DNA of 41,644 nt from Clostridia bacterium (GTDB lineage Bacteria; Bacillota; Clostridia; Oscillospirales; CAG-272). Each line of letters starts with the position of its first letter. Positions within the stretch are counted from its first letter, which is position 1. The notes under the pieces were generated by a model, which did no database searches, was not told the origin of the DNA, and saw nothing but the letters and a program-made list of their open reading frames with translations. Below, piece after piece: positions 23,533-31,038 of the stretch. The stretch covers positions 1-41,644 of the forward strand of contig JAFVZL010000016.1 in assembly GCA_017508195.1 (NCBI GenBank), read 5' to 3'. The position numbers and the translations under genes were made by a program.

Positions 23533-24528
23533 TTACCTTGTTATCTCGGGCTTTGCATCTCTACCCATCAGCCTCGGCAGGCACTCTTTGACGTCGCAGC
23601 CCTCGTAGAGCACGCGATAAGCCTCGCGCGAGATAGGCATCTCAACATTGTACCTTTCGGCAAGATAATATACTGCCGCGGCGCTCTTCACACCCTCGAC
23701 AACCATCTTTATCTCGTCCTCGGCTTCCTTTACCGTTTTACCTTGACCGATAAGGATTCCCGCACGTCTGTTTCTCGAATGCATGCTTGTACATGTCGCA
23801 ACAAGATCACCGATACCCGACAACCCGGAGAAGGTTTCAAACTTAGCACCCATGGCAACTCCGAGTCTTGTGATCTCGGCAATACCTCTTGTAATGAGTG
23901 CTGCCTTCGCGTTATCACCGTAGCCGAGACCGTCGCATATACCTGCGCAAAGTGCAATTACGTTTTTGACAGAGCCGCCCAGCTCAACACCTATGATATC
24001 GTCACTCGTGTATATTCTGAAGGACGAGGAGTTGAAAATGCTCTGTATGTACTCGGCAACTCCCCCCTCGGCTGAAGCAACCACGTTCATCGTGGGCATA
24101 GCGAGTGCGACCTCCTCTGCGTGAGAGGGGCCTGACATTGCCGCAACTCTTGCGTTCGGCATTTCTTCCTTTATGACCTCGGAGAGCCTTTGCCTTGTCT
24201 CGGTATCAAAGCCCTTGGATATACTGACCACGACCTGACCTGCGTTTATATGGGAGTTCAGAGCGCGTGCCATCTCGCGTACGGTGTGCGACGGAGTTGC
24301 AAGGACTATAAGATCCTTGCCGCAAGCCTCACTAAGGTCGCTTGTAAAGCTGATATGTTCATCAAGAGCCGTACCGGGTAGGTATCTTTTATTCTCTCGC
24401 TCGAGCATCAGCTGCTCGGTAAATTCTTTTCTCCTCGACCACAAGGACACGTTGTGTCCCGAGCGCGCGAGAGCGACGGATATTGCCGTGCCCCAGCTGC
24501 CCGAGCCGATTACTGCTACATTTGCCAT
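23533..24528 (-). CDS. gpsA: Glycerol-3-phosphate dehydrogenase [NAD(P)+]
   Basis: 331 residues, cytoplasmic. It reduces dihydroxyacetone phosphate to sn-glycerol 3-phosphate for phospholipid synthesis. The N-terminal Rossmann loop is GSGSWGTAISVALA. VSISKGFD (K105), SGPSHAEEVA and GGSVKNVIALCAGICDGLGYGDN (K188) match the family. AAGGA precedes the ATG. It lies 105 bp after the CE15-like gene on the same strand, but no convincing promoter is seen in the gap, so co-transcription is possible. Confidence 0.96.
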   Translation of the reverse strand: MANVAVIGSGSWGTAISVALARSGHNVSLWSRRKEFTEQLMLERENKRYLPGTALDEHISFTSDLSEACGKDLIVLATPSHTVREMARALNSHINAGQVVVSISKGFDTETRQRLSEVIKEEMPNARVAAMSGPSHAEEVALAMPTMNVVASAEGGVAEYIQSIFNSSSFRIYTSDDIIGVELGGSVKNVIALCAGICDGLGYGDNAKAALITRGIAEITRLGVAMGAKFETFSGLSGIGDLVATCTSMHSRNRRAGILIGQGKTVKEAEDEIKMVVEGVKSAAAVYYLAERYNVEMPISREAYRVLYEGCDVKECLPRLMGRDAKPEITR

Positions 24529-24633
24529 TGATATTCCTTTTTCGATTTTGTTGTTGTGTTTCAGAATGAATCGACCGATAATTGCGATTAATGTAAATAG
24601 TTAATTACAAAACTAAGGTGATTAGCACCGAGA

Positions 24634-25737
24634 TTACCAATCAATATCGATGTCGAGTTCAGGGTAAGGGTTGATTTTCAGATGCTCTGCGGTTTTCTCA
24701 CCCTGCATCTTTGCTGCCATGAAGCTTAAGAATTCAACGAAGTCCGGCAGCTTATGCCTATGCTTACCGGGGCGGAACCACGCCGCACAGTTATCCTCAC
24801 ATCCGAGGTAGCGATACGCTTCCTTTACGCCCTTGAAGTTCATCCATGCGCCCTTCGGGTTTATCCAATAGTCCTGCATGCCCTCACACTGAATATAGTA
24901 TCTCGGCGCAGTCAGTGCACCGAAGAAGTGCATATCGTAAGGCAGCTTTTCCTCACAATGCTCGTATTCCTTGAGGTCAGGACCCATCCAGTGCGGGAAG
25001 GCGACGAGCATATCCGAGAGCTCCTCGGTCTTGCCGTGAGCACCGTAGCCTACCTCCTTAAGGCGGTAGCTGACCGCACCGTGGCAACCGCTGTTATTAG
25101 GACAAACGAATTTTATCCTCGTGTCTGCCGCCGCTGTAAGCATTACTGTCTTTCCACCGCGCGAGTGACCTGTGATACCGACGTTTTCAGCGTCTATCTG
25201 GGGTATGTATTTGAGAGCATCCATAACGGTCATATATCCCCACGCCCACGCAGAAATTGCGGTGAACCGCTTGTTCTCGGGATATATGTCGTATAGACCG
25301 CCGACACGGCCGAGGCTTTTGTCATCGCTTGCGAGCACAAGACGGTTAAAGCGCGCAACACCGAAGCCCATGCTTACCGCGGCATTTATCGTGTCGCTCT
25401 CGCAGTTCTGATAGCAACCGTCACCCGTCAGGAGAAGCGGATACTTAACACTTCCGTCGATGGGTCCCATCTTGACTGTAACGTCGAGAAGGAAAGAGAG
25501 CTGGCGTTCCTTTGATCCCGCAGTAATCTGATATATGTTAGGTCCCCCGTCTGTTTTCGGAGCGGTAAGTCGCATAACCTTAACTACCTCGGGTCTTGGC
25601 GGCATACCGCCGTACTCGATTTCGCATATCTTTTCGAAAAGCTTATCTCTGTTCGCGTACCACTCATCCGGGGTCATTCTGCTGCCGTCATCCTTTTTGA
25701 AAGGGTCGGGAAGCTTTCCGATTATTGTAACACTCAT
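24634..25737 (-). CDS. CE15-like (glucuronoyl) esterase, alpha/beta hydrolase
   Basis: 367 residues with an alpha/beta-hydrolase fold. GHSRGGKTVMLTAA is the nucleophile elbow, close to the GCSRxGK elbow of CE15 glucuronoyl esterases. PNNSGCHGAVSYR and RPGKHRHKLPDF (likely catalytic His) follow as in that group. Family members cleave esters between glucuronic acid of xylan and lignin alcohols; an acetyl-xylan esterase is an alternative. No signal peptide is present, so it would act inside the cell on imported oligomers. The start at 25737 has AAGGAG upstream. The promoter is at 25819-25847. Confidence 0.8.
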   Translation of the reverse strand: MSVTIIGKLPDPFKKDDGSRMTPDEWYANRDKLFEKICEIEYGGMPPRPEVVKVMRLTAPKTDGGPNIYQITAGSKERQLSFLLDVTVKMGPIDGSVKYPLLLTGDGCYQNCESDTINAAVSMGFGVARFNRLVLASDDKSLGRVGGLYDIYPENKRFTAISAWAWGYMTVMDALKYIPQIDAENVGITGHSRGGKTVMLTAAADTRIKFVCPNNSGCHGAVSYRLKEVGYGAHGKTEELSDMLVAFPHWMGPDLKEYEHCEEKLPYDMHFFGALTAPRYYIQCEGMQDYWINPKGAWMNFKGVKEAYRYLGCEDNCAAWFRPGKHRHKLPDFVEFLSFMAAKMQGEKTAEHLKINPYPELDIDIDW

Positions 25738-25818
25738 GCCGTTCTCCTTTGTTAGCAATTTGCCACTCTTGCTCAGGGGCCGATATACACCGTGCAATAT
25801 TACAGTGAGCCTATATCC

Positions 25819-25847
25819 ATTATAATGCCTAGGGGCGGTAAAGTCAA
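25819..25847 (-). promoter_or_regulatory. Promoter of the CE15-like esterase
   Basis: On the minus strand TTGACT (25842-25847), 17 bp, TATAAT (25819-25824). The 25738-26054 gap holds this and the divergent promoter of the next gene, and nothing else that I recognise. Confidence 0.78.
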
Positions 25848-25958
25848 CATTATAGGGTATAATTAAAGGACATTTACCTATTCGCCCACTTTTTTCCGCG
25901 CTTTGAGCGCGCTATCATATTTACGATCATAATCGCGCGAAAACGCCATAAAAACATC

Positions 25959-25987
25959 TTGACATCAAGTCTAAAGTGTGGTAAAAT
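25959..25987 (+). promoter_or_regulatory. Promoter of the YcxB-like gene
   Basis: TTGACA (25959-25964), 17 bp ending TGTGG, TAAAAT (25982-25987). Confidence 0.85.
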
Positions 25988-26054
25988 ATAAAAAGCCGAG
26001 AGTTGGGAAAGTGATATATGATCAATGATTTTCCCGGCCGAAAAGGGGGTAGTT

Positions 26055-26561
26055 ATGAAGTTGTCAGCAGCTACCATTTATGATAAGGAGCGCCTGTTGC
26101 GATTCAGCATATATTCTTCTTTGAAGAGAAGGGCTCTTTGGGTAATGCTCATCCTGTGTACTATTCTCGTGACTGCAATTTATTTCTATTTTGGATGTCC
26201 GAGTTTCTTTGACACGATTGGTTTGTGCTTCTTTCTGGTATTAGTGATAGACGGTGTGATCCTGTTTACGCACTTTGTTCTACCCAGTATAACAATTAAA
26301 CAGTCGCCGTCTTTAAACGCAAGGTTGACGTACGATTTTGGTGTTAATTCCATCAAACTTGTGGTAGAAAGTCAGAATGCTAGCGGACAGAACGAGATTT
26401 TTTACACAGCAATTAAACAGGTTATGGAGTCCAAGGAGGATATTTATCTTTTTCTTTCCAACCAACAGGCTTACGTTGTGGACAAATCCGGTTTCACCGA
26501 GGGGAGCGCGGATGAGCTGGTTGCTTTTCTGAAAGAGAAGGGCGTGCCCTATAAAAAGTGA
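26055..26561 (+). CDS. YcxB-like membrane protein
   Basis: 168 residues. Two adjacent hydrophobic helices (about 27-47 and 53-75) are followed by a beta-rich cytoplasmic part of about 90 residues (ITIKQSP, KLVVESQN, IFYTAIKQVMESKEDIYLFLSNQQAYVVDKSGF). This layout is that of the YcxB-like family (PF14317 type), whose function is unknown. GGGGG lies just before the ATG at 26055. Codon usage is more AT-rich than in the neighbouring lysine genes. It stands alone between its promoter and the tRNA gene. Confidence 0.75.
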   Translation: MKLSAATIYDKERLLRFSIYSSLKRRALWVMLILCTILVTAIYFYFGCPSFFDTIGLCFFLVLVIDGVILFTHFVLPSITIKQSPSLNARLTYDFGVNSIKLVVESQNASGQNEIFYTAIKQVMESKEDIYLFLSNQQAYVVDKSGFTEGSADELVAFLKEKGVPYKK

Positions 26562-26734
26562 GGTGGCAGACTTGATGATTTCGGGTAACGCTGCCTCTGT
26601 ATAACTCAAAGTTTAATTCGCAGAAATGCGATTTTATAAACTAAGCGGAGTATGCTGAAAGAGTCTGACTCAATAGTAAGCACCGTCTCGGGCGTTCTCC
26701 CCCGTGTAAAAATGGAGGACGAAAAACTTAATAA

Positions 26735-26819
26735 GCGGACGTGGCGGAATTGGCAGACGCGCTGGTTTCAGGTTCCAGTGAAGCAATTCATGTGGGTTCA
26801 AGTCCCGTCGTCCGCACCA
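26735..26819 (+). tRNA. tRNA-Leu (anticodon CAG)
   Basis: The acceptor stem GCGGACG (26735-26741) pairs with CGTCCGC (26809-26815), followed by encoded ACCA. The D arm is GCGGAATTGGCAGACGCGC. The anticodon loop is TTCAGGT with CAG at 26769-26771. A class II variable arm has stem TGAA/TTCA, and the T loop is TTCAAGT. The innermost anticodon-stem pair is T-T rather than T-A, and two T-stem pairs are G-T wobbles. The gene's 3' half from the anticodon loop onward is duplicated at 29061. Confidence 0.95.
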
Positions 26820-26827
26820 CGCGAGAA
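26768..26827 (+). repeat. Left 60-bp direct repeat (attL-like) in tRNA-Leu
   Basis: These 60 bases run from the anticodon loop through the CCA end and 8 bp beyond. They recur without a mismatch at 29061-29120. A break at the anticodon loop is typical of tRNA genes used as integration sites. Confidence 0.88.
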
Positions 26828-26853
26828 CACCCCCGAATTTCGGGGGTGTTTTT
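26826..26853 (+). terminator. tRNA-Leu terminator
   Basis: AACACCCCCG (26826-26835) pairs with CGGGGGTGTT (26841-26850), then T-run. Confidence 0.88.
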
Positions 26854-27200
26854 GTGTTGTAAGGACGACGGGACTTGAAGGACGAGCGGTACAGAGCAAA
26901 CAGACCTCCATCGTCACATAGTCGTCCTGCGCCTCTCGCCGGCTCACGGCTGGGACTCCTTGCTTTGGACGGTTTCGCTTCAATAAAAACAACATTTTAA
27001 GGTTGTTTTTATTTCGCTACCGGTGGACGTTTGCGACCGCGAGCGACCAAGCCGCGCAGTTCGCGGCGCGAGTCACAGTCCCGTCGTCGCATCCTCTTTT
27101 GATTGGTGCCACCGATGAGTAGGAATCTACGAATTTTCCGGTAGGACGAAGAGAAAAGAACGGATGAGAATTGTTGGACGAAAGCTTTCGCGTGGCTTGG
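26854..27200. other. Noncoding left arm of the island with tRNA-derived fragments
   Basis: A gene-free stretch. At 26863-26879 there is a perfect 17-nt inverted copy of the tRNA T-arm/acceptor segment (complement of 26797-26813). At 27077-27088 a 12-nt direct copy of AGTCCCGTCGTC recurs. A hairpin with AAAAACAAC/GTTGTTTTT (26985-27010) could end the fic transcript. The rest is GC-rich and shows nothing I recognise. Confidence 0.6.
26985..27010. terminator. Probable terminator downstream of fic
   Basis: AAAAACAAC (26985-26993) pairs with GTTGTTTTT (27002-27010), with A and T runs that suit either strand. It lies 190 bp beyond the fic stop. Confidence 0.6.
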
Positions 27201-28223
27201 TTATGGCTTGATTACCCAACTTCCGTTTTTCTTGCCGCCTACGCGCTCTATGATTCCGCGCTCTCTCATTGATTTTACAGCCATTTTTACTGTGCGGAGA
27301 GATTTGCCGATCATCTCGGCAACCTTGTCGAGCGTGATACGAGGATCAAGTCGGAGAATATCGATTATAGCATTTTCCCGTTTATTAACAACTGGTGCAG
27401 ATTCTGTCGGTTCTTTGTAAGCGATGTGCATTTCTCTGTTAGAGAGAATATTATCTTCTCCGAGTAGAAGGTTGCGCAGGAACAGCTCTACGTAGTAGGT
27501 TGTTTCAGTAACGCCTTTTTCGCGGTTGTTATAGTTTGCTCTGACAAGTGAATTTCTGAAATACCATGAGTTTTCTGCAAATATATCATTAGTTACGTTA
27601 AAACCGAGCTTTGAAAGATACTTTATGAGGAAGACAGCAGTAGTTCTCGTGTTGCCCTCGCCAAAGATATGAATCTGCCAAAGGTTGGATATAAATCTCG
27701 CGACGTGCTTTATAACGTCTTCGGTAGACAGTCCTTTGTAATCGAAGTTCTTTTCTACACCGAAGTCGTATTCCAAGGTTTCACGCAGATTTATAGCGTT
27801 ACCGTAAATGACCGTGTCACCATCAAGAACCCATTCGTCTTTTGTGATATTATAATCTCTGATTCTTCCGGCATGCGAGTATATCCCATCAAAAAGCCGT
27901 TTGTGAATCGTGGTGAATTCAATAGGAGAAAAAACAAATGATTTTTCAGATAAAATCTCGGCTATACGTACAGATACCATGTCCGCTTCTTCCGAACGCT
28001 CTGACTTAGCCTTATTCTCCTTATAATACGACGTTATAAGCTTATGTGCATCATCGAAGCTTATATTACCGTCAATGTGCTGCTCAGCGGTTTTTTTGAG
28101 GTATTCCGACGGCTCGAGTCCGTCAACCTTTTGCAGTCCTATTGCGGTCTTCCACGCGTAAGCTTTATAATATCTGGTTGGTTCTTTTTCTCCCTGATAT
28201 TCTTCAAAGATTTCGTCTTTCAT
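27201..28223 (-). CDS. Fic-family protein with N-terminal inhibitory segment and C-terminal winged helix
   Basis: 340 residues. Fic enzymes transfer AMP or related groups from nucleotides to protein side chains. The Fic core has HIFGEGNTRTTAV (185-197), a GNTR variant of HxFxxGNGR with catalytic H185. An N-terminal helix region (about 27-70, AIGLQKVDGLEPSEYL..HIDGNIS) resembles VbhA-type antitoxin segments that inhibit Fic in cis. The usual S/TxxxE motif is altered, with L and D at those places, so inhibition may be relaxed. Residues about 280-340 are a winged helix-turn-helix (ITLDKVAEMIGKSLRTVKMAVKSMRERGIIERV), suggesting DNA binding and autoregulation. GGAG precedes the ATG. The promoter carries TTGCACTTTAA boxes. 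Confidence 0.9.
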   Translation of the reverse strand: MKDEIFEEYQGEKEPTRYYKAYAWKTAIGLQKVDGLEPSEYLKKTAEQHIDGNISFDDAHKLITSYYKENKAKSERSEEADMVSVRIAEILSEKSFVFSPIEFTTIHKRLFDGIYSHAGRIRDYNITKDEWVLDGDTVIYGNAINLRETLEYDFGVEKNFDYKGLSTEDVIKHVARFISNLWQIHIFGEGNTRTTAVFLIKYLSKLGFNVTNDIFAENSWYFRNSLVRANYNNREKGVTETTYYVELFLRNLLLGEDNILSNREMHIAYKEPTESAPVVNKRENAIIDILRLDPRITLDKVAEMIGKSLRTVKMAVKSMRERGIIERVGGKKNGSWVIKP

Positions 28224-28255
28224 ATGAGACTCCGAGTTTTAATTTTATATATCTA

Positions 28256-28284
28256 TTATAGCACATTTCTCTTTAAAGTGCAAT
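28256..28284 (-). promoter_or_regulatory. fic promoter
   Basis: On the minus strand TTGCAC (28279-28284), 17 bp, TATAAT (28256-28261). The -35 hexamer is part of the first TTGCACTTTAA-type box. The ATG follows 32 bp downstream of the -10. Confidence 0.8.
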
Positions 28285-28334
28285 GCTTAAAGTGCAAGTT
28301 TTTTGTTTTTTGCACTTAAAAATTGCACTTTAAA
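28272..28334. promoter_or_regulatory. Four TTGCACTTTAA-type operator boxes upstream of fic
   Basis: Sites at 28272-28283 (TTTAAAGTGCAA), 28286-28297 (CTTAAAGTGCAA), 28310-28320 (TTGCACTTAAA) and 28323-28334 (TTGCACTTTAAA). They form two direct pairs facing each other around a T-rich centre. The first box overlaps the fic -35. The arrangement suggests cooperative binding by a repressor, either the Fic winged helix or the neighbouring 28633 protein. Confidence 0.78.
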
Positions 28335-28577
28335 ATCTGCAGTTTTAAAATCGCTCTTCTTTGTTTAAATAATTTTTTGCCATTATCCCTATCAAAAACA
28401 GACGTAAAAGGCGGGTTTTCGGGGACGAAAACTCGCTACAATCGCCTGTAAAAGTATTTGAGGGATACTTGCCTTATCCCGCACTTATTTGCAATACGCG
28501 GTGAATTTCAGTCTGTTTCACCTTTTTACCCGTAGGTAATGATTGTGGAGAAAACACAACAAAACTATTGAAATCGC
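28335..28577. other. Noncoding space between the fic operators and the winged-helix gene
   Basis: No gene. An 11-bp hairpin, GCGGGTTTTCG/CGAAAACTCGC, lies at 28411-28436. Two overlapping small stems follow: AAGTAT/ATACTT (about 28452-28470) and GGGATA/TATCCC (28462-28480), which exclude each other. It may be a structured RNA or a control or replication region; nothing I recognise. Confidence 0.45.
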
Positions 28578-28606
28578 TTGATTTAATTGCGTTTCTATGG
28601 TATACT
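28578..28606 (+). promoter_or_regulatory. Promoter of the island's winged-helix gene
   Basis: TTGATT (28578-28583), 17 bp ending TGG, TATACT (28601-28606). Confidence 0.78.
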
Positions 28607-28632
28607 AAACACAGAATAAAAGGAGTGTTTTT

Positions 28633-29037
28633 ATGGAAGAGAATCTATTTGCCTTGAGTTTGAGCAAATGTCAAAAGTTAATTGATGTAATGCTGGAATA
28701 TGAAAATAACGAAGGAATTTGCGTTGTATCTCAAACAGAGTTGTCAAAAAGGTTATCTTTAGCGCAGACAAACATAAGCAACGCTATTAAAAAAGTCAAC
28801 GTTGAAGATTTATGCGTCGAGATGTTATATCCAGGATTTTATAAGGTTCATTATAAAAACTTGTTTGAACGCGGAACATTTTCATGCATATGGAATTTAA
28901 TGTTAGATGCTCAGGAAGATTTCAAGCTCGTGTTTGAAAAAAATCAAATTATTGCAGATAGATATGGTTATAAGTTAAAGACTGTTCAAATGTTCAAATC
29001 TTATATAAAGACAGGTTGGCTAAAACACGTGACATAA
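28633..29037 (+). CDS. Small winged-helix DNA-binding protein
   Basis: 134 residues. A helix-turn-helix is visible at about 34-54 (SQTELSKRLSLAQTNISNAIKKV), followed by a short wing-like segment (CVEMLYPGFYKVHYKNL). The size and layout resemble MarR-like regulators or the RepL-type plasmid replication protein, but I cannot place it in a family with confidence. AAAAGGAG lies upstream of the ATG. The codons are strikingly AT-rich compared with genes outside the island. The gene ends 23 bp before the orphan tRNA fragment. Confidence 0.75.
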   Translation: MEENLFALSLSKCQKLIDVMLEYENNEGICVVSQTELSKRLSLAQTNISNAIKKVNVEDLCVEMLYPGFYKVHYKNLFERGTFSCIWNLMLDAQEDFKLVFEKNQIIADRYGYKLKTVQMFKSYIKTGWLKHVT

Positions 29038-29060
29038 TTTCCACCGAGGTAGCGTTGCCA

Positions 29061-29120
29061 TCAGGTTCCAGTGAAGCAATTCATGTGGGTTCAAGTCCCG
29101 TCGTCCGCACCACGCGAGAA
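29061..29120 (+). pseudogene. Orphan 3' half of tRNA-Leu (attR-like copy)
   Basis: Identical to 26768-26827: half anticodon loop, 3' anticodon stem, variable arm, T arm, acceptor 3' strand, CCA and 8 bp beyond. It lacks the 5' half, so it cannot make a tRNA. It marks the right end of the island. Confidence 0.88.
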
Positions 29121-29147
29121 TACCCCCGAATAATCGGGGGTATTTTT
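29120..29147 (+). terminator. Terminator after the orphan tRNA fragment
   Basis: ATACCCCCGA (29120-29129) pairs with TCGGGGGTAT (29134-29143), then T-run. It is probably the original chromosomal terminator of tRNA-Leu before the insertion. Confidence 0.85.
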
Positions 29148-29219
29148 GTGTTGGGGTGAATTATACTATCATATACCCAATATTATCTTGCCTCGGTGCT
29201 TACAGCACTGTATATGCCT

Positions 29220-30581
29220 TTAATAAACCTCTCTTAAGAAGACTATCCTTCCGTTTTCTACGGTGAAGCTATTGCTTCGCTCTCCCGTCTCTCTGTTTTC
29301 CCAGATGCCATTCAGGTGAAGGGCATAGGGCTTGCCGGTAAAGTTCGAGACGGTGAGATACTTCTCCTCGTTTACGAACATAGAGGCGAAAACGTTCTTC
29401 TCGATGGGTGAGAGGATATCCCTACAGTCGGACAGCTCTACGTAAACGAGGCTGTTCTCCTCGACCATGGGGCGGTAGAGTGCGAGGTAGTGCGACCAGA
29501 CGTCGAGGTTCTCGGGCGCGTCGGGGATAGAGGACCAGAGACCGTAGACGTAAGGGCCGTTCGGGTGCTCCTTCATATATTCATACACCCTGTTGTGCCA
29601 GGCGCGCTTGCCCTCGGTGAGATCCTGATAGTACGTAACACCGGGGGCGTGTGCAGCCATACCTGTGAGCGGTCTGCCTCTCGCGATAAGAGGGAACTGT
29701 AAGAAGGGAACCGACTTCGCTACGTGGAAGTGATAATCTCCCTCTACTGCTGCCTCGAAATCGGGGCAGGGAACAACGTAGCCGTAGTAGTCCTTACCGG
29801 CACCGAAGTCTGCATTGGTCATGCTCTCACCGATCCATAGATAATCGTATACCTTGTCACGGCAGGCGGGCGCGAGATTGCTGTCCGCGTGGAGCTTATA
29901 GATGCCGCCTCTTTCTTTTATGCCCGAGTAAATGGTAGACAAGAGGTCCTCGATCTCGTAGCCGTAGGGAACGGTATATTCCGTTTCTCCTCTTGCGAGG
30001 GCGGCATCCTTGATCATTTGCTTTTTGTCATATCCCATATCGTTGTATATGCCGTCAAATCCGTAGGTATCAATGACCTCAAAGTTCTTCTCGATTATAA
30101 ACTTGCGCCAATACTCGCTCTCCGGATTGCAGCGCAGATAGTTCATGTGCCTTGCAACGAGAGGAGAGTGGAATCTTACAAACTCGGGACGGAAATCCGG
30201 GTCGGTCACCTGAAAATATCCGGTTGAAACGTAGGGGATGATCTTTATGCCCTCACCGTGGCAAAGATCTATGAACTTCTTAAGCCCCTCGGGATCGTAG
30301 CAGGAATACTTATCTGCACCGTGCACTCTTGCCGCATCGTTCCAATCCTCGTGCAGCTGAATGAGCCCTACACCGCGGCGTGCCAGATCACGCACAAGCT
30401 CTACGTCATAGTCCGTGGGTGCGAAGGAGCCCTTGTAGGGATAGTCGGTAAGACTGTATACTACCTGTCCCGGCAGGTAATCTCTTATTCTCCGCCTCTT
30501 GAAATAGCTGCGGTTATTCTTCTCTGCCGTATCAATGTTGCGTAACCTTCTCTTGTGCTCTTCAAGTGTTAAAACCTTCAT
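29220..30581 (-). CDS. Glycoside-hydrolase-like TIM-barrel protein
   Basis: 453 residues without a signal peptide. The order of segments suggests a (beta/alpha)8 barrel of the alpha-galactosidase-like superfamily (clan GH-D relatives): GVGLIQLHEDWND, GIKIIPYVSTGYF, YGFDGIYNDMGYD, IYKLHADSNLAP and YDYLWIGE. A C-terminal beta domain of about 90 residues (EEKYLTVSNFTGKPYALHLNG) is typical of such enzymes. GIYNDMG and HADSN hold candidate acidic residues, but I cannot name the family or substrate. AGGAG precedes the ATG at 30581. A likely promoter lies about 250 bp upstream. Confidence 0.75.
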   Translation of the reverse strand: MKVLTLEEHKRRLRNIDTAEKNNRSYFKRRRIRDYLPGQVVYSLTDYPYKGSFAPTDYDVELVRDLARRGVGLIQLHEDWNDAARVHGADKYSCYDPEGLKKFIDLCHGEGIKIIPYVSTGYFQVTDPDFRPEFVRFHSPLVARHMNYLRCNPESEYWRKFIIEKNFEVIDTYGFDGIYNDMGYDKKQMIKDAALARGETEYTVPYGYEIEDLLSTIYSGIKERGGIYKLHADSNLAPACRDKVYDYLWIGESMTNADFGAGKDYYGYVVPCPDFEAAVEGDYHFHVAKSVPFLQFPLIARGRPLTGMAAHAPGVTYYQDLTEGKRAWHNRVYEYMKEHPNGPYVYGLWSSIPDAPENLDVWSHYLALYRPMVEENSLVYVELSDCRDILSPIEKNVFASMFVNEEKYLTVSNFTGKPYALHLNGIWENRETGERSNSFTVENGRIVFLREVY

Positions 30582-30831
30582 CACTTTCTCCTGCCGTCGA
30601 ATATGCAAAATATTATTTACAAATTTCGCGTTTATTTATCTTTTTATGCTTGTTTTTTTGTTGCGGTTGAAAAAATATTACGCCTACTCCGAAAATGCTG
30701 TGAGCGAATTATTTACGCTATGAGCTCTCGTTATGCCCGTTCTTATTTTAATCTGTTTTCAAATATTTTCCGTTAATCACTGGTTTGGCAACGAAACGGT
30801 ATGAGTGGCTCTCTTTTTGCTTCTGACAACC

Positions 30832-30860
30832 ATTATATCACCTCGGGCATAGAAAGACAA
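30832..30860 (-). promoter_or_regulatory. Probable promoter of the GH-like gene
   Basis: On the minus strand TTGTCT (30855-30860), 17 bp, TATAAT (30832-30837). Confidence 0.65.
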
Positions 30861-30964
30861 GGATTACGAGAGAATATTGTGCAAATTTGATATTAGTTAA
30901 ATCCGATTTTGTGCAAAATACCACCGCAATGCTAAAATATTATAATTTAAGGGCATATGTGCGC

Positions 30965-30993
30965 TTGAAAACACTCTGCACCCATTATATAAT
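30965..30993 (+). promoter_or_regulatory. Promoter of the giant secreted protein gene
   Basis: TTGAAA (30965-30970), 17 bp, TATAAT (30988-30993). AAAAGGAG precedes the ATG at 31039. Confidence 0.8.
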
Positions 30994-31038
30994 GAACTTG
31001 AAAATAAAGAATGCACTGCGTGCGAAAAGGAGATTTTT

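Larger units (their letters stand above)
26768..29120. mobile_element. tRNA-Leu-bounded island with fic and a winged-helix gene, no integrase
   Basis: The region lies between two identical 60-bp copies of the 3' half of tRNA-Leu. The copy at the left completes a functional tRNA; the right copy is an orphan fragment. The roughly 2.3-kb interior holds only the Fic gene (-), the winged-helix gene (+) and noncoding DNA, and its coding sequences are more AT-rich than the surrounding genes. Each copy is followed by its own, slightly different terminator. This is what an integrated element leaves, but there is no integrase, so it is either a remnant or an element mobilised in trans. Confidence 0.7.
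30582..31038. other. 457-bp divergent intergenic region
   Basis: Two outward promoters lie here and are listed separately. The leader of the minus-strand gene is about 245 nt long and AT-rich, but I see no known RNA motif in it. Confidence 0.7.

Noticed and set aside
28633-29037. Type III toxin-antitoxin (ToxN-like) gene
   Set aside because: The protein has a clear helix-turn-helix and no ToxN-like RNase pattern, and no tandem RNA repeats precede it.
29061-29119. A second functional tRNA-Leu
   Set aside because: The 5' acceptor strand, D arm and 5' anticodon stem are missing, so it is only the 3' half.
26768-29120. Hidden integrase or transposase in the island
   Set aside because: Neither coding region shows a tyrosine or serine recombinase motif; the short frames left are under 100 codons without domain signals.
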